Origin: Pleurotus ostreatus/Saccharomyces cerevisiae fusant
Lineage: Eukaryota; Opisthokonta
NCBI GenBank assembly: GCA_024196135.1
Contig: JAMQCK010000030.1
Location: forward strand, 1 to 64,000
DNA: 64,000 nucleotides
Reading direction: 5' to 3'
A model generated the notes under the pieces. That model had not been told where the DNA came from. It did no database searches and worked only from the letters and a program-made list of their open reading frames with translations. The position numbers and the translations under genes are program-made. Positions 32,213-43,175 of this stretch are shown here, one piece after another (position 1 is the stretch's first letter; every line of letters starts with the position of its first letter).

Positions 32213-33212
32213 GAGGTGGGCGGCTCGCCGCTCAGGCCATGTCATGATCGTTCCATACGCACCTCACTTAGCAAACTTACAGCGAACTATGTACTACCTA
32301 TGTTATGCATCAACATCTTGCCATGGACCGTTTCCCATTCTACGTACCTAGTACCACGTCCAATGATTATTCATGATAGTAATGTCCGTCTTGAAGATTT
32401 GGTTCTGTCGAGTTTCCCCAGCAAAAATACTAATCGCACAGCAACGCTGAACGCCCGCCCGCATCTGGCCCCGAAGAGTTGCATCTCCGTCTCGAGCGCT
32501 CTCGCATGATTTTCATAAATTAAGTAGTTTATTTCCCCATGCATAAGCTAGCTCGCAGATACAGGGTGATCTCATGTCGTCGGTACATCAATGAAGTAAG
32601 ATCGTTGGATGTTCGGACGCATGAGCGCAGACACGTCGTGAAGAGGCTTCGTGAAGCCTCCCCTTGGCGTGTCGCCTGTGATTCACGAGACCTCCGCTCT
32701 GGGTAGATCTCGTGAGTCACAATGAGCTGCCGCGAAAGCAGCTCTGTGGATAAGCTGGCACCATGAGGACCAGGCACATTGAGAGTCTGATAGCGAGGTC
32801 TTCAGGACGGTGTCAGGTTGTATGACCTGGCACTCCCGCCGGCCTCGTAAGTTGCAATTGTAGATAGATCTGTGCATACAAGTCAGATAACCAGGCATCA
32901 AGCAGAGGAAGGAAGAAACACACAATGGATTCAAGAAAGGAGGATCAGTAAGCAGCGCAGGTTCCCGGGCTCGTTTCCCGACTGGGTGACGACCTCGTAA
33001 ACCTGCTTCACGACCAAGGAACGACATGATCATGCAAGATCTTCAGAACAACGTCAGCCAACTGAAGCCTTGGGGGAAGACACCGCAACGCACCATGAAG
33101 CGCATCTGGATCGGTATACCACCGGGCATGGTCATGCTGGATGACGTCGTGCTCGACGCTGTCTGCAGGTGAGCTCTATGCACCCATAGGATAGATGGTT
33201 GACATACGCATT
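32213..33212. other. Intergenic, no gene recognised
   Basis: A stretch near 33080-33165 reads like a short exon followed by GTGAGC, but no gene could be built around it. Confidence 0.4.
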
Positions 33213-33400
33213 GGACGGGAGTTGTGACACCGGTTTTGCAGCATGGCTGAGGGATAACACACGATCAGCCTCATCACAGGTCCATTCAGACCCCGAACGT
33301 ACAGTGGTATACCCCAGCTGCGCAACGCTACACATCAATCGGTCAGCTACGCACGCAGAAAGACTTGGATAGAATACACGCACTGTCACAACTCCCGTCC
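33213..33400. mobile_element. 188-bp MITE-like element with perfect 17-bp inverted ends
   Basis: GGACGGGAGTTGTGACA at 33213-33229 is mirrored exactly at 33384-33400. There is no coding capacity, and no target duplication is obvious. Confidence 0.6.
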
Positions 33401-33417
33401 TGGGAATAAGTTCAAAA

Positions 33418-33620
33418 AACGGATCTCTCCATCTTCGTCTTGTGCGCGGCGGGGCTCGTGGGAGGCCCCGCCGCCTAATTATTGGGGATTATTGGATGGT
33501 AGCTGATTCGTCGTTCGTATTCCTGACAGCGGCCGACTCGCGTCGACGCTGGGGACAAGGGGTCCGAAGAAGGTAGCGTGCGAACCGACCGTGGATATAG
33601 ACCGCGCTTGAGGGCAGGTC
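33418..33620 (+). repeat. ~200-bp dispersed repeat with GC hairpin, copy 1
   Basis: It is similar, in opposite orientation, to 38118-38312. Shared parts are a GCGGCGGGGC...GCCCCGCCGC hairpin with a different loop, ATTATTGGGGATTATTGG, and GCTGGGGACAAGGGGTCCGA. Confidence 0.8.
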
Positions 33621-33869
33621 AGGCGCCTTGCTATTGCCTTGCGTTCGAAGAACGTCAGGCGACACGAGCAGGCTTCCAAATTCCGAAAAAAAGTATGCGA
33701 GTCCATTGTACAGAACCAAAACACACCGAGCGCTTACAAAACGATGGATTCAAGATCAAGAGATACGGTTTCCCGCGCTGAGTCGGATATATGAGAAGAC
33801 GAAAGGATCTAATTGCCTGTGGACGACCCTGGAAGACCTGGTGAGCGTCGAACAAAGATTGGAAGCGCA

Positions 33870-35807
33870 TCACTCACAAGGGGCGCTGGCTCCATAATAG
33901 GGCGGAAGCACCGAATACCTCACCCGGTTCCACATCGTCGCGACTCCGAGCGCCGGCACCACATGCAGCTTCTGCAGAGCTGGGAACAACGAGCGGAGGA
34001 AGTCGGCGACTAGCGGAACGTCGACGCCGAGCGTGGTGCGGAATCCCAGGTCCAGCGTGTGCACGCGACTTTGGTGGGCGGGAAGGATAAGGTCCGGCAG
34101 CAGGTTAACGTGGAGCTGGATGCCGAGCTCTTCGAGGTCGGGGCAGGCAGTGGCGAAGGAGACGAGAGCAGCAAGTGTGGTCGAGGGAGAGAGCACCGCC
34201 GTATCCAGAGCATCCCGCGCATGCTTCAACTTAAAGACACGGAGAGCCGGCCAGGACGGGGCAAGCGCAGCGTAGTCGGCGTCGGTCATCGAGATCTCGC
34301 TGCTGACGCTGATGTTGAGTTCGACCAAGCAAGGAAAGGCGCGAAGCGGGGTAAGCTGGTCGACGGTGAAGGACCAGTCCCGAGTCGAGCCCTCGCGTTC
34401 GTCAATCCGCACGCGACGAAGTGTGGCCGGTCGACATTCCTGACGGATCCTCGTGAGTAGGTCGCCGAGATCGTCGGAACCAGCGATTTCCAAGGACTGC
34501 ATGTCCAGATGCTCTAGTTCCACAGAGCTCACGAGGGCGCGCGCGAACGTGGCCTTCTGCTTTCGCACCGTCAACGAGCGGAGCGACCTAAGGTTATAGT
34601 CCGTCTCCGTGTCCTCGAGCTCGCTGATCTCCACGTCGAGCGAGCGCAGCGAGTCGTATGCAGGTTGAAGCAGAGCAGGGAGGTCCTTCGCGCAGATGAA
34701 GCGTAGTTTGAGCGCGCGCAACGTGTGGATAACGGGGGCGATATCCCGAAGATTGGGCATGTCGAAAACACTCCGGCGTTCTACCACAGAATACGGGCGG
34801 AAAGGCTCGGGATCGTCGTCCTCGTCATCAAAAGTGTCGTCGTTCAGGATCTCGTCGAGTGGGTCGGAGAGCATGAACTCGCAGTGGCTGAAGTCATCGA
34901 TCTTCGTGCGCGTGAGTAACTCGTCAAGCCCCCAGATGGTGCAGAAGGTGACGCAGCAGCTGAGGTTGGCGCCTAACAATGGCAGAAGAAGTTGGGCAGA
35001 AATGCCGGAGAAACTGTTGACTTCCAGTCGCTGCAGGCGTGGGAAGAGGGCGGTACGGCTTGGACCGGAAGATAGCGAGCGGGAGACCTCTGCCAAAGTG
35101 TGCATGTCTATAAGAATGGTTCCTTGACGCCAGAAGGTATCAAGATAGTGATCCAAGGTGGGACACGTAATGGGATGAATGAGAAGCGTTTTGACATGGG
35201 ATGCAAGGCGGAGAAGACTTGGATGCTGCTCCCATATATCATCGGGGAGCGGCTTGTGCTGCCGCTGGCGTGCAGATACAGTGAGCATACGACAGTGGCC
35301 ACTGGCCAACATTAAGACGAGCTTACCAGACAAGAGAAATTGCGACTGTGATCACGAACGAAAGGATCGCTATCCGGCTAAACAGTAAATTATGTAATTG
35401 TGGTCCAATGGCGGCGCCATTGTACTCACCAGATATACGTAGTTCAGATAGAAGTACTCCGGCATCAAAAGACGAAGCAGGGGCACAATGGAAGGGAGCT
35501 CGCGCCACAGTATGCCTTCGCCGAGGGCCTGAAATCGCTGGTCCACCCGGACAAGAGATGCGAGGTCCGCTTGGGAGGTATGTCCGACATGTTCCGCAAT
35601 CTCGTGAAGGATTTCTACTGAGAGGCGATATATGGCGGGCAGTTTGACGGGAGCTGGGTCTTGTATCTGCGCGATGCATGGGCTTCCAAGGGCCATTGGA
35701 GAAGCAGAAGAAGGACGTACCGCTATATTGTCCGCTGGCACGCCGAAAAGAGCAGCGGAAATACAATGGTAGAGAAAGATGGGTAGGCGGGTAACGCTAA
35801 ATTCCAT
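33870..35807 (-). CDS. F-box protein with LRR-like C-terminal region, 4 exons, about 589 aa
   Basis: Exons: 35807-35721, 35666-35430, 35377-35327, 35264-33870. The exon plan is the same as the other paralogues: a short first exon, F-box exon (LSVEILHEIAEHVG, then RVDQRFQALGEGILWREL), a tiny third exon, and one large exon with Leu-rich strands (LLRLASHVKTLLIHP, LRSLDVEISELEDTETDYNL, LRSLTVRKQKATFARALVSS). Intron 1 (35720-35667) is a multiple of three without a stop, which hides it in a simple ORF view. It probably acts as a substrate receptor in an SCF ligase by family. It is divergent from the next paralogue, with 156 bp between start codons. Confidence 0.83.
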
Positions 35808-35963
35808 GGCGACAAGGACGAGGGTGATGGGAAGATACAACGTGCGGACCGCCGTGGTTATCGACCGGCGTTCGCCGAACGGAAATCTCCTATCTTTTGT
35901 GATGGCCGAATTCCCGATTAGGAGCGCCAATTGTTCTCATTCCCGTTCTCTCTTCCCACCATC
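35808..35963. promoter_or_regulatory. 156-bp bidirectional promoter between two F-box paralogues
   Basis: Start codons of divergent paralogues flank this stretch, so it must drive both or overlap their 5' UTRs. No clear TATA box is seen. Confidence 0.55.
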
Positions 35964-37848
35964 ATGGCTTCCAGCGATACCCGCTTTATACGAGCTCCCT
36001 CCAACACAATGTCTGTGGAGGTCTGTTATACTAATTTGAAGATTTACATGGAGGCTGACAATGAGCAGGCGGCATATGCTCAACGTCCCGCGCTCTATAC
36101 CCTCCCTCGCGAAACCCTTGACGAGATAGCTGGACATCTCAGCAAAGCCGACCTCATTTCTCTGGCTTTGGTAGACCGCCACTACAATCCAATCGCGCAG
36201 CGCAAGATCTGGCACACGCTATCCTCCCTGGTGCCTATCATGCTCCTTCTCCCTGAAGAGCGCTTATGTTTGGAGGAAATCAAAGTCGTGAGTCGGCCTT
36301 TGACATATCCACGTATTCCTCACTCACTTCAATCTCCACCAGCCTGATCATTATGGTGTTGAACGCAAAATCTGGCTATTGGTGTGCAGCGTCATCTTGA
36401 GTCGCTCGTACTCTGCAACTCACGCCATATGACAGCATCTACTGGATATCGAAGACGATGACTGGGATGTATACCCGCGCCTTCGACTGCTGGCGTCGTA
36501 CGTCCGGAAGCTATACCTCCATCCTATGGTAGAGGATAAACGCGATCGCGACTCTCGACTGCCCACATTCTTTCGCCAGGGCAAAGTATACATCGACTGG
36601 ACGACTTATACCCTCCTGGCCGAGTCCCTCACGAGGTGCCGCGAGGACTTCAACCTATTCCACAACCTCCAGACGCTGGAAGTCTACAGCGGCGTAGACG
36701 GCGGTTTCCCTGCGAAGCTCTTACTCCCATTCACCGGCCCGCGTTTGTCAACGTTCGTTCCGCGTTGCCTCATCGCCGACATGGATGACGATCCCCTCTG
36801 GAGCAATATTACAGAGTTTCGTTTCGCCGATCCGCGCTCAGCGGGGAAGGCCGGGGACGCGAGCGCCCTGACTATCCCGTTGCTCGCAGCGATGCGACCC
36901 CATTTCGCATCTCTGCGCACGCTCGACCTACGCTTGCATCACTCCACCGGCCTGCGCACTCTGCTCAAGGAATGCACCGACTCGCTCGTTCAGCTCACCC
37001 TGACGCTTGGCGACTGCAGCGAGGCCGTGGGTAGCTTCAACCTGCTAGGTCTGCGCCGTGTCACCCTGCGAGGGCAGTCCGCCGCATTCGCCGTTGCTCT
37101 GTTAGGGTCGCCGCACTTACAGCAGGTGGATCTGCAGACGTCGTTCATGAAAGGCGAGAGCGATCTGGAAGACATTGTCGCCGCCATCGCGCGGTCCTGT
37201 CAACCAAGCGTTCTTCGCTCAGTCCGCATCGTTGGCAAAACCGTAGGAAAGTCAGGGCCAGATGATCCCCCACATAGACCAGAAGAATCGCCAATTGACA
37301 AGGAATGGTTCCTCTCCCTGCGCCACATCAATCCACTTCTGGCCTTTACCGAGCTCATCACCCTCGAGATCCGCGCGTCGTATAGGATAGTGCTGGACGA
37401 CTCCGACTACGCTTTAATGGCTCAGCACCTACCTGATATCCGCGTCTTCAAGGTGGAGACGTACGACGTGTACACCAGCGGTCACTGGGAACGCGCGAGG
37501 ACTCTACCAGACCAGCTCGCGACTCTCGACGCCCTCGTCTCCTTCGCGTACCATTGCCCTGAGCTTGAGCGACTCTCCCTAAATATCCATGACGTGCAGA
37601 ACATACCGTCGCTCCAAGATCGGGATTGCCTGCTGGATACTCCCAGTCAGGTCTCCGAATTGGCCGTTGGCTCCGGTGGGATGGAGGTGCCGGTTTACGA
37701 AGTCGCCAGCTTCCTCCACTCGCTCTTCCCGGCCTTGAAGCACCTCAAAAGCTCGCAAGCCTATCGTTACTCGACATGGGAACACGTAGACAAGAGGCTA
37801 ATGGAGGCGCGTGGTCGCGTCGACAAGCCGCGCGCTGTGAGTCAGTAA
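35964..37848 (+). CDS. F-box protein with LRR-like C-terminal region, 4 exons, about 575 aa
   Basis: Exons: 35964-36020, 36069-36287, 36343-36381, 36436-37848. The F-box reads LPRETLDEIAGHLSKADLIS, then DRHYNPIAQRKIWHTL. The large exon repeats Leu-rich strands (LRLLASYVRKLYLHP, LHNLQTLEVYS-like, LRTLDLRLH) and ends near a conserved SFLHSLFPALKHL. Intron positions and sizes match the other paralogues. The first intron uses a weak GTCTGT donor and is a multiple of three (48 nt), so it may instead be coding. The protein is more diverged from the others than they are from one another. Confidence 0.82.
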
Positions 37849-38117
37849 TTCCCATCATTCGACGTGTGCTTGTTGTTGCTGACCTGCGAGCGTTCAGATA
37901 TCTTCCATGTCATGAACGGCCAGTATGACGGCTAGTACAGTCTAGGCAACGAGATCTGATTCTTTCGGAACGTCTTTTCCATGTATCCTTTCCTTCGTCT
38001 TGTATGTAATGGATATGTTCATCGTCTCTTCCCAAGTCCTTTAGCCCAACGATCACCAAGAATCCTATCGTTGCTTGTGACCGCCGCCTGGCGCGCGCGT
38101 TAGGTAACCGAATGGTC
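37849..38117. other. 3' flank of the F-box gene
   Basis: No feature beyond the probable 3' UTR. Confidence 0.4.
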
Positions 38118-38312
38118 TACCCTCAAGTTCGCCCTACTTCTAGCCCGAATTCGCACGGCGGCTTCTTCGGACCCCTTGTCCCCAGCGGCGACGCAAGTCG
38201 CCTGCTGTCGCGAGTACGAACGACGATCAAATATCAACCAATAATCCCCAATAATCCGGCGGCGGGGCTCTGATGAGCCCCGCCGCGCGCAGCAGAGAAC
38301 GGAGAGATTCGT
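38118..38312 (-). repeat. ~200-bp dispersed repeat with GC hairpin, copy 2
   Basis: It is the inverted counterpart of 33418-33620. The hairpin stem here is 12 bp (GCGGCGGGGCTC / GAGCCCCGCCGC), so the stem is kept while the loop differs between the copies. Confidence 0.8.
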
Positions 38313-39572
38313 TGGAAGATGAGACGGAGGACGAGGACTGTGACCGGTAAGTGTTCTTGCAGGCCGTAGGATGGGTGCGATTGCTCATCGATGGACTTGC
38401 AGACATTGCGCAGCTTGAGCGATCGCTGTATGAATCCATCCCTTCGACTCGCGATCTCTGAGCCTGACTATACTCCCTTCCCAGCCATGCTGCGCATTTG
38501 AGGTCACAGTCCCCGTCCTCCACGGTATGTCTGTTTGTTCTGCATCGTCGAACAAGGTCTGACCTCTCATCAGTGTGTCTGGTCCGCGCTCGCGGGCCGA
38601 CCCATCCAGCATGGTTTGATGCCAGCGGTCCGCTACGGGCTGCGCAGCTGGTAGGTCTGATTCCTTCCGCTTGCCTCTGTCCGACTTTCTCACCCACCCC
38701 TGTCCATGTAGACCATGCAGATGGTCCGAATTTCAAGCCGAGCGGCTTACTGGTCGACTTCACTGCGGACATCCGCGTGCAAGGAGCTCCTTGCGTGCGC
38801 CAATAGCGCTATTGGCAAGCACGGGTTGCACCACCCCCATTAGCGGCCGGTGCGTTGCGGGCTCTCCCCTGGATGCTCGCATGATATCTATATTCACTTT
38901 CATCAGTTCAATAACGACCTTGGCTTTCATCGAGGAGGTCCCATTGCTCCAAGCCTGATCGGGCATGTGAGCTGGACTTTCCCTTGAGACCATCCGTCCC
39001 AGCTAGGACAACGTAGGTCGTCTGTCTTCCTCCTTGTTGTCACGCCCTCATCCCTTATTGCAGACAACTCGTACGAGTTTCCAAGGTAGGCATACTTGCC
39101 TTACGTCGACATCGACCCCTTCACTCAGGCGTACCGCCAACCTTGCCAGATTGATCAATCTGTTGTCACCTAGAATATTACTGAGCGGTATATTCAGGTT
39201 GACGTAGCGCGCGCGCGCTTTACAGCAATATTCACATTGCAGCGGAATTCCGCAAGGTGCACACAGCCGGCACTTCCTCTAGTTCATACTCATGTTGCGG
39301 AGTTCCGCGAGTTGCACGCGGCGTGCCATGCAAGTCGCTGTAATCATAACAAGAGTGATGACATTATGAGCTTACCGTGTTGCATCTGTCTGTAAAGGAA
39401 GCTTTCCTCAAGACTGAGAACTCCGATTGACATCTGTGATGCTTTTCGGTCGACGCAACGCTGAGGTACCGCGTTGGTAAACACTTAGGGAAACTCAAAA
39501 GATGCGATATAACAATGTTGGTGATACAGTGAGCGTACATACGCGATACACATGAGGGCATACATCCTCGTC
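38313..39572. other. Intergenic with clustered palindromes
   Basis: Holds two adjacent perfect palindromes (38779-38794 and 38799-38816) and two related boxes GCGGAATTCCGCAAGGTGCAC (39242) and GCGGAGTTCCGCGAGTTGCAC (39298). Open frames here overlap the repeat and are not supported as genes. Confidence 0.5.
38779..38816. repeat. Two adjacent perfect palindromes
   Basis: GCAAGGAGCTCCTTGC, then 4 nt, then GCCAATAGCGCTATTGGC. Each is perfectly self-complementary (16 and 18 bp). Confidence 0.85.
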
Positions 39573-42490
39573 TTAGGCCTGGTCCGGGATGAGCAAGCGG
39601 CGACGCGCAAATATACGAAAGACACACCAGATAATTGTACGACTTGCGGTCGTCGCAGCGTTCGAGGTATTCGCGCTGAACGAGAGTCAGATGGTCTATG
39701 ACAAGGAGCAGGACCGAGGACAGACATACCTCTATCAAGTTCTCGATTCGCTTCTTGATGTCCAGCGGGTTGGGGTGGAAGCGCGAGGAGAGCTGCCGGG
39801 TCACCTCGTTGATGAGGTCGTTGTGCCCACACCGCTTGCGGTCCTTCATGATGCGCACGATACAGGCCTGCACGCACGAAGTCAGCGCGTTCGTCCCTGC
39901 CGACCTGTATCCATGCACTCACATCCGTCTGATGCCTGCGCTCCTCGTCGATGTGATCACGCGTCTCCTTCCGCTCGTCGTTGGACTCGGGACGTGAGGA
40001 GACGGTGCTGATCTTAATCTTCTGCATCGGTGCGCTGAAGTCGGCGTTGAAGGAGAAGGAGTCGGAGGGGTCGACGTCGCGGCCGTGCGGGTGCTTCTTG
40101 AGGATCTTGAACTTGGCGCAGGCGAGGGACTGTAGATGTCGTTGCAGCTCGGCGTCTGCGATTCCTGTGGCCTCCTTGATCTCCTGCAGCAAACGATGGG
40201 TGAGCATGATTGTCGCTCGACGTGGGATGATGACGACGCACCCCGTATGTCAAGAACTGATCATCCTCCACGTCCTCGAACAACAACAGAACGACTAGCG
40301 CCATCGTCGAGACATTCAAGTCATGCGTCCTTGCGTTGAACCGCACTCTCACATCCGCATGCCCCAACGACGGCTGCCACGTCAACCGCCGCCCACTATG
40401 CTGCGACATATAGAACCTCTCATACGCCTGGCAGCTCTTCAACAACACCCCCGGCATCGCGCACGGCACTGGTACCATCGACACCGGCCAGAACGTCGAG
40501 GTCATCACAATCACCGACACCTCCGCCGGCGGCTGCAGCGACGTCCCCCGCAGCAGGTGCGCGCGGAACTTGTCCATGTGCTCCGCGGAGATCTTCATGT
40601 CGTGGAACATGCCCTCCAGCTTCTGCGTGAACTGGAAGCCGCACTCGACCTTGAGCTTGGCGAGCATGCCGCGCTCGGCGTCGTCGGAGACGGAGCGGGC
40701 GTTGAGGAGGCGCTTGGAGAGGTGCGCTTTGTAGTAGCGCTCGAAGACGTCCTTTTCGGTGATGTAGCGGAAGACGGTGATGGTTTTGTCGAGGACTTGT
40801 TCGACTTCGTCGTCGGATTTCTGGGTGGATGGTTAAGAGTCGCAGTTAGAAAGTGGGGACGTGGTGCTTACGCCCTTGAGCCCGCGCTTCAAATGGTCGT
40901 CAATGAACAAGGATATAAACTCGGGCGATTTCTCGTTCATGTTGATGAAGGTGCCGAATGCCTGAAGAACATCAGTATACCGCCGTAGGCAAGTTCCAAA
41001 GCTGACGCACCTCGTTCAAGGTGCTCTCGACGTCCCTGTTGCTCTGGAAGGACTTCTCCCAAGCCGTGTCGAACTTGTCCTTGAGGTTCAGCACATCCTG
41101 TACCCATCGCAAAGCCGAGGACAGCGCATCGGACTGCGCCGTGGCGCGAGCCTTGCCCTTGCCTTTCCCCTTCTCCGGTTCAGCCTTGGGCTCGGCGCTC
41201 CCGCCAAGGGATAGCTGGTTGATCTCCTTGCCTCGCCGCGATATTGACTCTCGCAAGGCACGCTTGAGCGAAGGTATACCTGCCGGCACCATGGAGAAGA
41301 GACGGAACAGCCGGTCGAGGTCATCGTACTTGTCCATGTCCAGCATAGAGTCGAGACCTGTTGGGGCAGAGAGGATATGTGTTAGGTGGCGGGAGAGGAG
41401 GTGGTCTTGGAGGATGCTTCGTAACGCGGGCTCAGTCTGGTGGTGTAGGTAATGGTGTATTCGGTCCTCTTCTGCCAAGAAGTGGGCTTCCGCCTGGAGG
41501 CTGACTTGTTAGAAGCAAGACAAAACATGATAAGGAGGGTGACGCACCCTGCGCAGGTATTCTGGCGAGTCGCACGTCTCTGCTAATCGCTCTCCTTCGG
41601 CGCGGTAGAACGCTTCACTTTCTTTGAGGAAGGGGGGTTCGAGATCTCTCTTGTATACTGTCTCCTGCGTGTCCGCATCGGCGATGAGGCCAAGGAAGAC
41701 ATCGACGCAGCCCTTGACGGTCGAGCGATTGATCATATAGCCTTCGCGTTCATACTGGATCTCGTTCAGGACGGCGCTGACAAGATGATCCTTGATCGGC
41801 GAGCGGAGGATGTGGCGCAAGAAGAGGTCGAGTCCTACGTCCCACGTAGGGGGTACGTTCGCGGATTTGGTGTGAACGCGGTCCTACTGCCTTCGTCAAC
41901 ATATAGGCGCGCAGGAGGAGATTGCCACGCACCATGTACTGCAAGATCTGCCCTAGTCGCGTCATGTTGCTGGTGTGGTCGTCCCATACTGACTTTAGCG
42001 CCTTGAGCAGGATCTCGCTCTCCTGGCTGAGCTGAGGACCGTCCTTAACCATGCCCGTGGGGAAGACGGGGATGATGCGCTCTTTGGCTAGAGTTTCGAG
42101 GTTCTCTGCGACGAGTTGCTTGACCCCATTATACAGCTTCTCTCCGTGTCGCAAGAGGACCATGTTGTACGCGAAGCGGTAGTTATGCTCGAAGGAGAGG
42201 TTGCTGGCATTGTTGTTCTGGATCTCGCGGATGTTGCGTGCGAGCTCGGCCCATGTTTGGTCAATAGAAATATCGTTTCCGTGCTGGAGTTGAGGTGAGT
42301 GAGATTTCGATGTGCGTCTACGAGTTCATCACCTTCCGTGGTGGTTTCTGTCAGACCTTGTTAGTTAGGTAGGAACGATGATAGGTTAAGGCAAACGCAC
42401 GATCTTTGGCTTCGCTCGCCGCGCCGCTGCTGTATACTGGCATCAACTCTCCGTATGTCAAGGGATATGAGAACGCGCACGAGTAGACAT
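39573..42490 (-). CDS. cul3: Cullin-3 ubiquitin ligase scaffold, 12 exons, about 781 aa
   Basis: Exons: 42490-42481, 42429-42401, 42347-42333, 42283-41933, 41883-41548, 41493-41011, 40961-40872, 40820-40242, 40183-39923, 39867-39730, 39675-39628, 39578-39573. The N-terminus [20 protein letters not shown] and the next [20 protein letters not shown] with [11 protein letters not shown] are CUL3-specific. The cullin-homology core ([13 protein letters not shown]) and the winged-helix end with the neddylation site IVRIMKDRK follow, then SYNYLA-stop. CUL3 holds BTB substrate adaptors and the RING protein RBX1. The first coding exon is only 10 nt and the last only 6 nt (GCC TAA). Both were placed by frame and splice signals and give the canonical protein ends. 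Divergent from the MFS gene. Confidence 0.92.
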
Positions 42491-43175
42491 CACGTAGTAC
42501 AAGGGCAGAACAATCGCTGACGGAGATAGACATCGCGCACTCAAGCGCCCGTGCACGTGGCTCATGTGGCGTCCATTGTCCAGCGACCAAATATTTGTTC
42601 GCTGCCCTTTTCAGTCACCAAGTCGCATCAACAACTTCCCCATCTGCTCCCCATGGGCCGCAGGTCGGCGTCCGATGATATAGCGCGTTTGCGCTTTGGA
42701 TCATCCTGCTGAAAATCCGGGAGAACGACCAGAGGTTCTCGACCTGCGAGCAGTACAATCGAAGCTCTTCTTTCGGTGCCACGAATTCGACGCCAGACTC
42801 GAATCCCGTTCATGAGGACATCCCGCGCAGAGCTCCTTCTCGAGGCGCCCGTCGACAGAGATGAAGATGAGCCTCCCTTCATTAGGGAGGCACCCTTTCT
42901 CCGCCTCCGGCCCCCATCGGCCTCTTGCAGATGGATGCACCGGGATCAAATCTTCAGCCACTTTGAAACCGGATCCTGAGCGCGACGCGCCGCTCCGCCC
43001 ACAGGCAAACACAGCGGTCCGTCGGACGCCTGGGCACGTCATGCAGCGAGTCCCCTCGCGTCGTCCTGCGCGCCTAAACCGAAGTGCCGTGGTATAAAGG
43101 TATAGGAACGGCCGTGCGCGAGGTGCTTTGCTCGCTCCTCGTCGTCACTGCGCTCGTTCTACGCCGTCCTGCTTC
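42491..43175. promoter_or_regulatory. Bidirectional promoter region, CUL3 / MFS transporter
   Basis: 685 bp separate divergent start codons. TATAAA at 43093-43098, about 80 nt before the MFS ATG, is a likely TATA box; the CUL3 side has none obvious. Confidence 0.6.

Noticed and set aside
33870..37848. Recent inverted duplication of one F-box gene with its flanks
   Set aside because: The two proteins look only about 30% alike by eye while the flanking repeats are far more similar, so the repeats are not part of the same duplication.
38227..38772. 181-codon minus-strand frame
   Set aside because: Overlaps the dispersed hairpin repeat, no domain; the related stretch at 33.4 kb is not open in the same way.
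42351..42590. 79-codon frame as CUL3 first exon
   Set aside because: Its frame does not join the KIKPPRKHG exon; the 10-nt exon model does.
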